A stretch of DNA of 64,000 nucleotides from CADEDH01 sp050330635. Lineage in GTDB: Bacteria > Actinomycetota > Acidimicrobiia > Acidimicrobiales > SZUA-35. A model generated the notes under the pieces. That model was not told where the DNA came from. It worked only from the letters and a program-made list of their open reading frames with translations, and ran no database searches. Position 1 is the first letter of the stretch. Each line of letters opens with the position of its first letter. Where the stretch lies: NCBI GenBank assembly GCA_050330635.1, contig JBHJNQ010000010.1, positions 1-64,000 on the forward strand. Reading direction: 5' to 3'. The position numbers and the translations under genes are program-made. Of this stretch, positions 1 to 8,099 are shown one piece after another.

Positions 1-1
1 G

Positions 2-106
2 CTGTTCCAGCGCCGCTACGCCCAACGCGTCGACGAGCTCGAGGCCGCCATCAGCGGTGTCGTCCCGCCACCCGATCGGGCCGAGCCGAAGGTCTACGCC
101 GCTTGA
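2..106 (+). CDS. 3' end of an unidentified gene (partial)
   Basis: The frame is open from the left edge to a TGA at 104-106 and encodes the last 34 residues of a protein (ending PKVYAA). Its stop overlaps the TTG start of the next gene in a TTGA arrangement, so it is probably the preceding member of the polysaccharide operon. Too little remains to assign a family. Confidence 0.6.
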   Translation: MFQRRYAQRVDELEAAISGVVPPPDRAEPKVYAA

Positions 107-1227
107 CGTTGTCGGGCTCCCCCAACGAGTACGACATCACCACCATGGGCGACGGGCGTGAGTTGGCTGGCGAAGCCTCGACGACCGACAACAAACGCCG
201 ATCCCCGGGGATCAGCGTGCTCCTTCCGGTGTGGAACGAGGCGGCCACGATCGCCACCGTGCTCGACGACCTGGCCCGTCAAACCTTCCAGGACTTCGAG
301 GTGATCATCGTCGACGGCGGCTCGGTCGACGGCACGGTCGACGTCGTAGGCCGATGTGAACTGCCGGTCGACCTGGTGGTCATCGAGCACGGCCGAGCCA
401 GCACACCCGAACAGCTCAACGCCGCGCTCGCCAAGTCGAGGGGTCGCTTCGTCGCCCGGGTCGACGGGCACCTTCGACTACCACCGGAGTACCTGGAAAC
501 CCTGCACGGTCACCTCCTCGCCGGCTACGCCGCCGTCGGCGTCCGCAAGACAGCGCTAGGCACGACCCGATTCGGTCGGGCGCTCGCAGCGTGCCTCAAC
601 TCCGACGCGTCAACCGGGGGCTCCGCCTACCACCACGAGCGCACGGTCACCCTCGTCGACCATGTTCCCTACGCCGCCTACGACCGGACGCTGGTCGACC
701 AGCTCGGCGGTTGGGATGAACGCCTCCTCGCCAACCAGGACGCCGAGCTCGACCAGCGGGTGAGGGCCGCCGGCGGTGAGATCCTCCTAGACGGAAGTAT
801 CTCCACGCTGTGGCTGTCGAAGAACACCCCGCGCGACGCCTGGCGCCAGTACCGCCGCTACGGGCGAGGACGGGCGATGACGGCCCGCCTCCATCGCCGG
901 TCGGTCCGGCCCCGCCACGTTGTGCTGGCGGCCACGGCGGTGGCAACGCCGGGGCTCGTGCTGGCGTCGGTGGCGCGGCGCCGCTGGGGTGCGCTCGTGC
1001 TGGCGCACCCCCTCCTCGATCTCGTTCTCGCCGTTCGTGAGGTGCGACGGGTCGCACCGTCACGCCGGGTGGATCCCGTCGGCGTCGCCCTCTCGGCGTT
1101 CGCCATGTACCTGACCCAGCTCGCCTGGGGCACCAGCTTCGCCGCCGGTGTCGTCGACCCCACCCTCCTCACCGAGCGGGGACATCGCCGACGCCTCCGT
1201 CGCAAGCAGAGGTCGACCTATGCGTGA
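103..1227 (+). CDS. GT2 family glycosyltransferase (ExoA-like)
   Basis: A family 2 glycosyltransferase expected to transfer a sugar from a nucleotide donor onto a lipid-linked acceptor at the inner face of the membrane. The GT-A fold is clear: LLPVWNEA at residues 40-47, EVIIVDGGSVDGT near 66-78, and an acidic ARVDGH motif near 118-123 that would bind the metal and donor. Two hydrophobic stretches lie in the C-terminal third. The TTG at 103 overlaps the preceding stop; an ATG at 145 is an alternative that leaves the catalytic domain intact. The gene overlaps the next one. The acceptor and sugar cannot be told from the sequence. Confidence 0.85.
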   Translation: MTLSGSPNEYDITTMGDGRELAGEASTTDNKRRSPGISVLLPVWNEAATIATVLDDLARQTFQDFEVIIVDGGSVDGTVDVVGRCELPVDLVVIEHGRASTPEQLNAALAKSRGRFVARVDGHLRLPPEYLETLHGHLLAGYAAVGVRKTALGTTRFGRALAACLNSDASTGGSAYHHERTVTLVDHVPYAAYDRTLVDQLGGWDERLLANQDAELDQRVRAAGGEILLDGSISTLWLSKNTPRDAWRQYRRYGRGRAMTARLHRRSVRPRHVVLAATAVATPGLVLASVARRRWGALVLAHPLLDLVLAVREVRRVAPSRRVDPVGVALSAFAMYLTQLAWGTSFAAGVVDPTLLTERGHRRRLRRKQRSTYA

Positions 1228-2458
1228 GGCAGTTCAGGTGGGGGGCGTCGATCGCCCCGAGCCTCCCGATCGCCTCAGAATGGCGCCCCGAGCAGTGATG
1301 CCGAGCGGGCACCTCAGCCGTCCGCGCCACAGCAGGGTTGTCGCCGCAGTGCTGATGTTGCTCGCCGTCTCCGCCCTCTGGCTCATGGACCTCGGCGTTG
1401 TAGCTGACCTTGGCCTTCTCGTCGTCGTCTTTCCTCTTTGCCTGCGGTATCTGATCTCGGTTCCGATCACCCACACCGACGCAGTGCAACGGTTCACCTT
1501 GGTTCTACTGGGGCTCTATGTGCTTGTCACGCTGTGGTCGCCGTCAGCCACGGGTCTGAAACGGACCGTCGGGATCATGGCGGCTTTCGCCATCTACAGC
1601 TACTTTCGGGACCGCGCGTCGGTCCTTCGCTCCAGTCGTGCCCTCCTGTGGGCCTCACTTCTGCTGGCTATCACAACGATCGGGCTCGTCGTGTCCCCCC
1701 TGCCGCTCCCGAAGAACACCGCGGGAGGGATCGTCGCCTACCAAATCCTCACGTTCACCTACGTGTTGTCATGTCGCCGAGGAAAGACGAGAAGCCGGAT
1801 CCTGACCCTCGGCTGGGTGAGCCTGTGTCTGGCCGCCATCATGCTCGACCACCGAACGCTGGCGGCTCTCGCCTGCCTTGCGGTTCTCGTCACCGCGACC
1901 CTGGCCCACGTCCGACGCAGGGGTCTGCTCGTCAGGGCCGTGTGGTCTGGAAGTCTCGCAGCGGCGATTGCCGTCGTGGCTGTCGTCGCCCTTCCGCAAG
2001 GAAGCGACGTGCTCGAGCGGATCGATGAGAGCGCAACGGAGGCTACAGGTCGGACGTTGAACTCAGGCCGACAGGAGATATGGCCCATCGTCATAGGCCA
2101 GATCGGGGAACGTCCCATCCTCGGTTGGGGGACTGCTGCGGAGGCCAGCGACTTCACCGGCCTCCCTCTCTCCGCCCACAACCTGTTCCTTCAAGTTGGG
2201 CTTCAAGTTGGTCTCGCTGGTGTGGCCGTGCTGCTGATGCTGTTCTGGGGCATCTGGCGCGTCGCATCGAGGGTTTTCGATCCGGTATCGCGACCATATG
2301 CCCAGGGCCTCACGGTGTTCGTTTTCTTCCATTCGTTGAGCGAGGTGTTTCTGTTCCAGAACAGCCTCGGGATCGGCCTCAGTTTCTGGGCGCTCCTCGG
2401 ACTGGTGCTCGGACCGTCCCCAGAATCGTTCGCTTCGACCGGCTACGAGGAGCAGTGA
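1220..2458 (+). CDS. O-antigen ligase/polymerase-like membrane protein
   Basis: A multi-pass inner-membrane protein of 412 residues with about ten hydrophobic segments. It has the typical O-antigen ligase/Wzy layout: a large periplasmic stretch (ending ERPILGWGTAAEASDF) followed by SAHNLFLQ. Such proteins polymerise or ligate lipid-linked repeat units on the outer face of the membrane. The ATG at 1220 is chosen because it overlaps the preceding stop by eight bases; the frame is open back to 1148, but that part lies inside the upstream gene. Whether it is a polymerase or a ligase cannot be decided from sequence. Confidence 0.8.
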   Translation: MREAVQVGGVDRPEPPDRLRMAPRAVMPSGHLSRPRHSRVVAAVLMLLAVSALWLMDLGVVADLGLLVVVFPLCLRYLISVPITHTDAVQRFTLVLLGLYVLVTLWSPSATGLKRTVGIMAAFAIYSYFRDRASVLRSSRALLWASLLLAITTIGLVVSPLPLPKNTAGGIVAYQILTFTYVLSCRRGKTRSRILTLGWVSLCLAAIMLDHRTLAALACLAVLVTATLAHVRRRGLLVRAVWSGSLAAAIAVVAVVALPQGSDVLERIDESATEATGRTLNSGRQEIWPIVIGQIGERPILGWGTAAEASDFTGLPLSAHNLFLQVGLQVGLAGVAVLLMLFWGIWRVASRVFDPVSRPYAQGLTVFVFFHSLSEVFLFQNSLGIGLSFWALLGLVLGPSPESFASTGYEEQ

Positions 2459-3615
2459 CCGCACCCTCCCATGCCGTGCTCCTCGCCAAGGGCTGGCCGC
2501 CCGACGGAGGAGGTGTCGAGCGCTACGGCCAGCAGGTGGCCGACGCCTACGCCACCGCCGGTGTCCGGGTGGACGTCGTCGCCCCCGGCCCGCGGTCATC
2601 GGGGCCGAGCGGTCGTGCCGCCGTGCATCCCGTCGCCGGTCGACGGCAGGCGGCGGTGGCCGTCTTCATGGCCGCCACGGTGGCGTGGCAGGTCGTGCGG
2701 GGTGTCGCCCGTCGGTCCACGTGGCTGACGCCGGGAGGTGTTGTGCACGCCACCACCTGGCGCACGGGTTTGGTGGCGGTCGCCCTCGGACTCCACCGGA
2801 GCCGACCGCTGATCGTAACCGTGCATGGGCGCGAGATCCTGGGCCTCGGCCGCACCCATCGGGCCCTACGGGATGTGGTGCTGCGGAAGGCGTCGGTACG
2901 GGTTGCCGTCAGCCCGTTCACCGCTGCAGTCGCCCGAGCGGAAACCGGTCTGTCATTCACCGTTGCCCTCAACGGCACGTCCGTCCCCGCCGGCGTCGTC
3001 GCCGAGCGAGCCGACCATCGCAACGCTGGGCCGGTCCGCCTCCTGTCGGTGTGCCGCCTGGAGCGGCGCAAGAACCTCGGTGCGGTCCTCGCCGCCGTCC
3101 ACCGTCTCGACGGCGGGTGCGACGTCGAGCTCGTCATCGTCGGTGAAGGACCCGACCGCGCCGCCCTGGAAGCGCAGGCCCAGGCGCTCGGTGTCGACCA
3201 TCTCGTCACCTTCCGGGGATTCGTGCCCGACGATGAGCTCTGGGAGGAGTACCGGCGGGCCGACGTCTTCGTCCATCCCCAGCTGGCTCTCGACGACGGC
3301 GTCGACGTCGAAGGTTTCGGGCTCACGATCGCCGACGCCATGGCCGTCGGCCTGCCCGTCATCGTCGGTGAAGCAGGGGGCCCCGGCACCATCGTCGGCG
3401 ACAGCGGGGGCGGCATCGTGATCGACGGGCGCGACGTCGAACAACTGACCCGGGCCATCGCCAAGCTGGCCGCCGACGCCGACCTTCGCCTCACCCTTGG
3501 CGACAAGGCGGCCGCCTTCGCCGCCACTCAGCTCACCTGGGCGGCCCACGTCGAGACGATCGGTGACGCCCTCGCCACCGCCGGCGATGCCACCACGGCG
3601 GGGTCGGGCCGGTGA
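2455..3615 (+). CDS. GT4 family glycosyltransferase
   Basis: A GT-B fold glycosyltransferase of 386 residues. The N-terminal acceptor domain begins VLLAKGWPPDGGGVERYGQQ. The C-terminal donor domain contains SVCRLERRKNLGAVL, VIVGEGPDR and the EX7E-type motif in VEGFGLTIADAMAVGLPVI. The GTG at 2455 overlaps the previous stop (GTGA), which sets the start well inside a longer open frame and implies translational coupling. It belongs to the first polysaccharide operon; donor and acceptor are unknown. Confidence 0.88.
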   Translation: MTAPSHAVLLAKGWPPDGGGVERYGQQVADAYATAGVRVDVVAPGPRSSGPSGRAAVHPVAGRRQAAVAVFMAATVAWQVVRGVARRSTWLTPGGVVHATTWRTGLVAVALGLHRSRPLIVTVHGREILGLGRTHRALRDVVLRKASVRVAVSPFTAAVARAETGLSFTVALNGTSVPAGVVAERADHRNAGPVRLLSVCRLERRKNLGAVLAAVHRLDGGCDVELVIVGEGPDRAALEAQAQALGVDHLVTFRGFVPDDELWEEYRRADVFVHPQLALDDGVDVEGFGLTIADAMAVGLPVIVGEAGGPGTIVGDSGGGIVIDGRDVEQLTRAIAKLAADADLRLTLGDKAAAFAATQLTWAAHVETIGDALATAGDATTAGSGR

Positions 3616-4847
3616 CGTTGGGGCGGACCGAGCTGAGCGCTGCGCTCTACAGCCTCGCCGGGGCCGGCGCTTCGTTCGGGTTCAGCGTGCTCGTCGCCCG
3701 CGCTCTGGGTGTGGCCGAGCGGGGTGAGTTCCTCGCCATGCAACTCCCCGTGACCCTCCTGCTGCCGCTCGCCGTGGTCGGCACCGGCCAGGCCGCCGTC
3801 TACCACATCGCCGCCCGACCCGAACATGCCCGCAGCTACGCCAAGAGCGCCCTCGTCGTCGCCACCGTCGCCTCGTGCATCGTCGCCCTCATCGGCTCCA
3901 TCGTCGCTGCCACCATCGCCCGCGATCCCGTCTGGGCCGCCCTGTTCTGGTACATCCCTCCGTTCGCCGTCCTCGGCGTGATCGCCAACCTCTACCGCGC
4001 CCACGGCCTGTTCACGGTGTGGAGTCGGATGCGGGTCGGTGCCCTCGTCGTGCCCGTCGTCGGGCTTCCCGTGCTGTGGGCAGGCGGCGTGCACGGCATG
4101 ACGCTCGTCGTGGCATCGATGGTCGTCCCCACCGCCATCGCCGCCGGGGTCGGGGCCTGGCGGGTGCGGTTGCTCGCCACCGGGGGCACCGTGTCGGCCG
4201 AGATCGTAGGCCGGCTCGTTCGCTACGGGCTGCCCGGCATGATGAGCGTGCTCCTCAACGGGGTGAGCCGCCGGGCCGACCAGCTCGTTCTCGCCGCCAT
4301 CCTGATCGGGTCACCGGAGCTCGGCTACTACGCGGTGGCGGCCAGCTACTCGGCCGTGGCGTTCGCCCTGGCGGTGTCGATCGGGCAACCGACCGCAGTG
4401 GCCGTCGCCCGCCTCGACCCCGGAGAGCGCCCGGCCCGGGCCAGGCAGGTGGTGCGCAAGGCGGCCGCCCCCCTCCTGTGCGGCTCGGCGCTGGCCGCGG
4501 TCGGTGCGTTCGTGCTGATCGAGCCGGTGTTCGGGGATCGCTACGCCGCCGCCGTCGTCCCCGCTGCCGTGTTGACCGTGGCCGCCGGGATCTACGCCAT
4601 CGGCGCCGTCGCCAGCGAGATGCTGCGGGCCATGGGGCGACCGGGGGACGTCGTCATCGGTGAGATCGTCGGCCTCGTCGGCCAGGTCGTGCTCTTCGTT
4701 GTTCTCGTCCCCCGCTACTCGATCATCGGCGCAGCACTCAGCTCGCTCGGTGGGTACTGCCTCGCCACCATCACCCTCCTCGGCCTCCTACGGGCCGAGC
4801 GCAGCCCGGCCCCGGTTGCCGGCTCGACACTGGAGCCGGCGGCGTGA
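3612..4847 (+). CDS. Polysaccharide flippase (Wzx/MATE-like)
   Basis: A 411-residue protein composed almost entirely of hydrophobic helices, as in MOP/Wzx-type flippases, which move lipid-linked oligosaccharides across the inner membrane. The opening (SAALYSLAGAGASFGFSVLVARALG) matches the usual first helix of Wzx proteins with the VARALG turn. The GTG start overlaps the preceding stop by four bases and its own stop overlaps the next GTG, so it is co-translated with its neighbours. Confidence 0.85.
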   Translation: MTLGRTELSAALYSLAGAGASFGFSVLVARALGVAERGEFLAMQLPVTLLLPLAVVGTGQAAVYHIAARPEHARSYAKSALVVATVASCIVALIGSIVAATIARDPVWAALFWYIPPFAVLGVIANLYRAHGLFTVWSRMRVGALVVPVVGLPVLWAGGVHGMTLVVASMVVPTAIAAGVGAWRVRLLATGGTVSAEIVGRLVRYGLPGMMSVLLNGVSRRADQLVLAAILIGSPELGYYAVAASYSAVAFALAVSIGQPTAVAVARLDPGERPARARQVVRKAAAPLLCGSALAAVGAFVLIEPVFGDRYAAAVVPAAVLTVAAGIYAIGAVASEMLRAMGRPGDVVIGEIVGLVGQVVLFVVLVPRYSIIGAALSSLGGYCLATITLLGLLRAERSPAPVAGSTLEPAA

Positions 4848-6715
4848 ACGTGGTGTACGTGGCGGGGATGCACAAGTCGGGTACGTCCCTGCTCCGCAAC
4901 CTGCTCGTCGAAATGAACGGCATCGGCGGCCACGGGTTCGAGCTGCATCCCTATGAGGCGGTCGGCGCCGCCGTCACCTATCCGCTGCGTCGCCGCCGAG
5001 CCGTTCCGGCGATGGGGGCCGTCGAGGCCATGCGACGGGTCGAGGCCGAAGCCCGATCGGCAGCCCTCACCGCCGACCGCTACGGCGGTGGCATCCCGAC
5101 GGTCCCGGAGCTCCGGGGCCTGGGGGACGCAGTCCGCCGGGCATCCGAGATCGACTGGCCGCACGACCAGGCCCACCGGGTCGACCGGGTCGTCGACCTG
5201 GCCGGCGCCGCCCTCACCGTGGGCGACGGCAGCCGCGACGGCCTCGAATGGGTGGTGGAGAAGTCGGTCGAGAATCTCGAATTCGTCGCCGACCAGCTCG
5301 CAGCGACACCGTCGGCGCGGGTAGTCCACATCGTGCGCCACCCGGCGGCGGTGCTGGCCGCCCTCCGCCGGTTCCACTACCTCGTCTGCGATCGGCCGGG
5401 GTGTATCCGCTGCCGGGTCAAGTTCGTGAATCGGGTCAGGGCCGTGTGGTGGGCCCGACGCCACGGCAATGCGCTGCGCCGACGGGCCCCCGACACGTCG
5501 ATCCGCATCCGCTACGAAGACCTGGTGGCCGACCCGCCCCGGGTCATCACCCGGATCGGGTGGGCGCTCGGACTGCGACCGTTGATCGACGAGGCCGGCG
5601 TCGCCCGAGCCGTCGAGCGGGTCGAGGTGACGAACTCGAGCGTCGAAACCGTTGGCCCTGGCATCTCGGCATCTCGCAGCGCGGCGTGGACGAACGAGGC
5701 CAGCCTTGGCGAACTGCTCGCCGCATACGCCCTCGTGGCCACCGACCCCATGGCCGACTACCCGGCCAGCGAGATCCGGCGCGCCATCGGCCAACGGGTT
5801 GCGCTCGGCGTTCGGCGAAGGCCGGCGCTGCCCCCAGAGTCAGTCGGGCTGCTCCGTCGGCGGCCCCGCGAAGGAGATACCACTGTGCTTCGCACCGTCG
5901 TCGCACGTCTCAACCCCCGTCGAGACGTCGATCTCGCCGCCACCGGGCTGGCGCCCTGGCGGTTCGTGGCCCGGGGCGCTCGGGTGGCGGTGACGCCGCG
6001 GCGGTGGATGCTGCCGGCCCGGTTCCCCAACGGGCTCATGATCAAGGGCTACAACCGCCCCGGCTACGGGGGGCGGGGCATCTACATGTTCCGCGACCGT
6101 GTCGAGCCCGAGCTGGCACTGTTCGAGGCCGTGCTGGACGAGGGGGACTGGGCCGTCGACGTGGGCTCCTGCGTCGGCACCTACGCCCTCAACGCCGCGA
6201 TGCGGGTCGGTCCCACCGGTGCGGTCATCGCCGTCGACCCCAGCCCGGCCGCCATGGCCGTCCTCGCCGACAACGCCGCCAGCAACGGGCTCGACAACGT
6301 GGTCAGGGTGTGCGCTGCGGCCTCCGACGTCGGAGGCTTCGACAGCTTCGACGAGAGCAACCACCGGCCCGACGCTCGCGGTCTGGTGGCCGACGGGGTC
6401 GGCGGGGCAACCATGGGTTCGCTCGTCCCGGTCGTCACCATCGACGATCTCGTGGCTGCCATCGGGACGGTCAAACGGATCCGAGTCATGAAGATCGACG
6501 CTGAAGGAGCCGACGACCGGGTGGTGCGTGGCGCCCGCCAGACGATCGAAACTTGGAAGCCGGTGCTGGTGGTCGAACAGGCCGTGCGGGCGGTTGTCCC
6601 CCTCCCCGGCTACGAGGCATGGGCCTGCCCCACGAGCCGCAACCACGTCTGGATCCACGAATCCGACACCGACGGTCGCGCCACTGCGGCACGGCTCGGG
6701 TTCGACCGGGTGTAG
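4844..6715 (+). CDS. Sulfotransferase-FkbM methyltransferase fusion
   Basis: A 623-residue two-domain protein. Residues about 1-260 are a P-loop sulfotransferase: AGMHKSGTSLLRN (7-19) forms the PAPS 5'-phosphosulfate loop, HIVRHPAAVLAALRRF (about 161-176) the 3'-phosphate site, and IRYEDLVADP lies near 222. Residues about 400-620 are an FkbM-type SAM methyltransferase with VDVGSCVGTYALNAA (about 437-451) and MKIDAEGADDRVVRGA (about 548-563). The two would sulfate and methylate sugars of the same glycan. The frame runs uninterrupted through both domains. It is the last gene of the operon, starting at a GTG that overlaps the flippase stop. Confidence 0.85.
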   Translation: MNVVYVAGMHKSGTSLLRNLLVEMNGIGGHGFELHPYEAVGAAVTYPLRRRRAVPAMGAVEAMRRVEAEARSAALTADRYGGGIPTVPELRGLGDAVRRASEIDWPHDQAHRVDRVVDLAGAALTVGDGSRDGLEWVVEKSVENLEFVADQLAATPSARVVHIVRHPAAVLAALRRFHYLVCDRPGCIRCRVKFVNRVRAVWWARRHGNALRRRAPDTSIRIRYEDLVADPPRVITRIGWALGLRPLIDEAGVARAVERVEVTNSSVETVGPGISASRSAAWTNEASLGELLAAYALVATDPMADYPASEIRRAIGQRVALGVRRRPALPPESVGLLRRRPREGDTTVLRTVVARLNPRRDVDLAATGLAPWRFVARGARVAVTPRRWMLPARFPNGLMIKGYNRPGYGGRGIYMFRDRVEPELALFEAVLDEGDWAVDVGSCVGTYALNAAMRVGPTGAVIAVDPSPAAMAVLADNAASNGLDNVVRVCAAASDVGGFDSFDESNHRPDARGLVADGVGGATMGSLVPVVTIDDLVAAIGTVKRIRVMKIDAEGADDRVVRGARQTIETWKPVLVVEQAVRAVVPLPGYEAWACPTSRNHVWIHESDTDGRATAARLGFDRV

Positions 6716-7094
6716 TTCGCACAGCTCTCGTGCGTCTGCGCTCTGATCGGAGTGGGTGCAGACCCACAACCGCCTAACGAGAGACCGTGGTCATCGCCAT
6801 CCACCCGAGCCATCGTGCTGGGAGCGGTGGGGGAGGAGCATCTGGTCGATCCGGAGTGTGGCCGATTGTCCCTAGTTTGACATCGTGTTGCCCAGACCGA
6901 ACGGGACGACCTAAAGGGGGATCTGGCGCCCGCCAAATGGCCCTATTCTTGGACAGGTCTCATCCTCCTTGTCCATATAGAAAGGTTTCAGATCCCTCTC
7001 GACATGGTCCAAACATCGCGTTATGGTCGCAACTCGACGGAGCGATTGTTGAGGCTTTGTCTGGACGCGAGAGGCATGGTGCACTTTGAATCGA
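6716..7094. other. Gene-free stretch after the first polysaccharide operon
   Basis: About 380 bases, noticeably less GC-rich than the surroundings. I see no convincing coding frame, RNA or terminator. The drop in GC marks the boundary between the polysaccharide operon and the accessory region and should hold the promoter of the next gene. Confidence 0.4.
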
Positions 7095-7754
7095 ATGAGC
7101 TCAAGCAGCGGTACGAACGGTGGTGTTCGGCGCAATGGTGGTCACATCGCCGTGTCCGATGGGTCAATTGTGGTCGATGGATCGCATGTGTTTCCGATCT
7201 CGAACATCTCCCACTTCGGGACGGGCTCGATCGACAAGTTCCACATCTCATGGCTCTTCGTGCTCACCGTGTTCGTCCTATGGGCAGTCTTCGTGCCTGT
7301 GGCCATGGGAATGGAGTTCGCTACCGGCGGCTCTGGAGTGTTCTTGATCCTCGTGGCGGTTTTCTCGACAGTCTGGTTGGGTCCGGCGTGTTGGAATATT
7401 ATGAAACCGAAGTATGAGGGTCTGCTGCTCACTGCGAACTCTGGCGACTGGTTCCTCTTTGAGACGAGAGATGTTAGGGGCATACGTGACGTGGCATGGA
7501 GCGTTCGCCAGATCGTTGACATGGGCCAAGGTAGTGGGTCGAGTGGCTTCAGTGTCACCATCACAAACAGTCATATAGACGGTGACTTCCTGGCCGGGCG
7601 GGATATCAGCAAACAACAAGCAATCCACAGTCCTCCGCCACCAACCGCAGCCCAACGGGTAAACCACGACAGTTTGCCAGACCTTGACCTCACGGCAGCT
7701 GAGTCGGTTGGTGCCGAGCCATTCACCAGCAGGCCTACGATAGGAGAGAGATGA
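7095..7754 (+). CDS. DUF6232-like membrane protein with a C-terminal G/I-rich motif
   Basis: About 219 residues. A short N-terminal beta-rich stretch (GHIAVSDGSIVVDGSHVFPISNISHF) precedes two adjacent membrane helices (about residues 54-74 and 82-103, counted from an in-frame TTG at 7086). A soluble domain follows, then the motif TITNSHIDGDFLAGRDISK at about 157-175. The fold resembles DUF6232 proteins of actinobacteria, whose role is unknown. The motif recurs in the next gene, pointing to pairing. The ATG at 7095 is preferred over the TTG at 7086; neither has a clear ribosome binding site. Base composition is lower in GC than the flanks, suggesting transfer. Confidence 0.6.
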   Translation: MSSSSGTNGGVRRNGGHIAVSDGSIVVDGSHVFPISNISHFGTGSIDKFHISWLFVLTVFVLWAVFVPVAMGMEFATGGSGVFLILVAVFSTVWLGPACWNIMKPKYEGLLLTANSGDWFLFETRDVRGIRDVAWSVRQIVDMGQGSGSSGFSVTITNSHIDGDFLAGRDISKQQAIHSPPPPTAAQRVNHDSLPDLDLTAAESVGAEPFTSRPTIGER

Positions 7755-7993
7755 TGAAAGAGCAGCCCACGACAAGAACGACGATCTCCGGTGGGAGCAT
7801 CGGAGGTGACGTCATGATCGGGAATGAGATCAAGAAGTCGACTGCTTACTCTGACGGACACCCACCGAGTGACGGTGGCCGATATCGCTTTTGGGTGGAG
7901 CATCCGGTAGCGACCGGCGTCGGAGTGTTGGGTGCCGCCGGCTCCCTCGTGGGCTTGGGCTTTGCCCTAGCCCCAATCCTCCACCGGTTGTGA
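7754..7993 (+). CDS. Small membrane protein sharing the G/I-rich motif
   Basis: A 79-residue protein. Residues about 9-28 hold TISGGSIGGDVMIGNEIKK, which aligns without gaps to the motif of the upstream gene (pattern T-I-[TS]-x-[SG]-x-I-x-G-D-[FV]-[LM]-x-G-x-[DE]-I-x-K). One membrane helix lies at the C-terminus (VATGVGVLGAAGSLVGLGFALAP). AGGAG at 7742-7746 is seven bases before this ATG, favouring it over the ATG at 7751 that overlaps the upstream stop. The pair forms a two-gene unit of unknown function. Glycine-spaced motifs of this sort can mediate homotypic beta-sheet contacts; that role is inference. Confidence 0.6.
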   Translation: MKEQPTTRTTISGGSIGGDVMIGNEIKKSTAYSDGHPPSDGGRYRFWVEHPVATGVGVLGAAGSLVGLGFALAPILHRL

Positions 7994-8099
7994 TGGTCTG
8001 ACGGCGGCCTCCACCCGTTGTAGGAACTCGTATGGGGAGGTGACGATGGTGCGCGGGTTCAGGATGACGCCTGGTGCCCTCCGATTCTCTCGCCGGGCG

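Noticed and set aside
94..471. Long minus-strand frame opposite the first glycosyltransferase
   Set aside because: It mirrors the codon bias of the GT2 gene and has no recognisable protein features.
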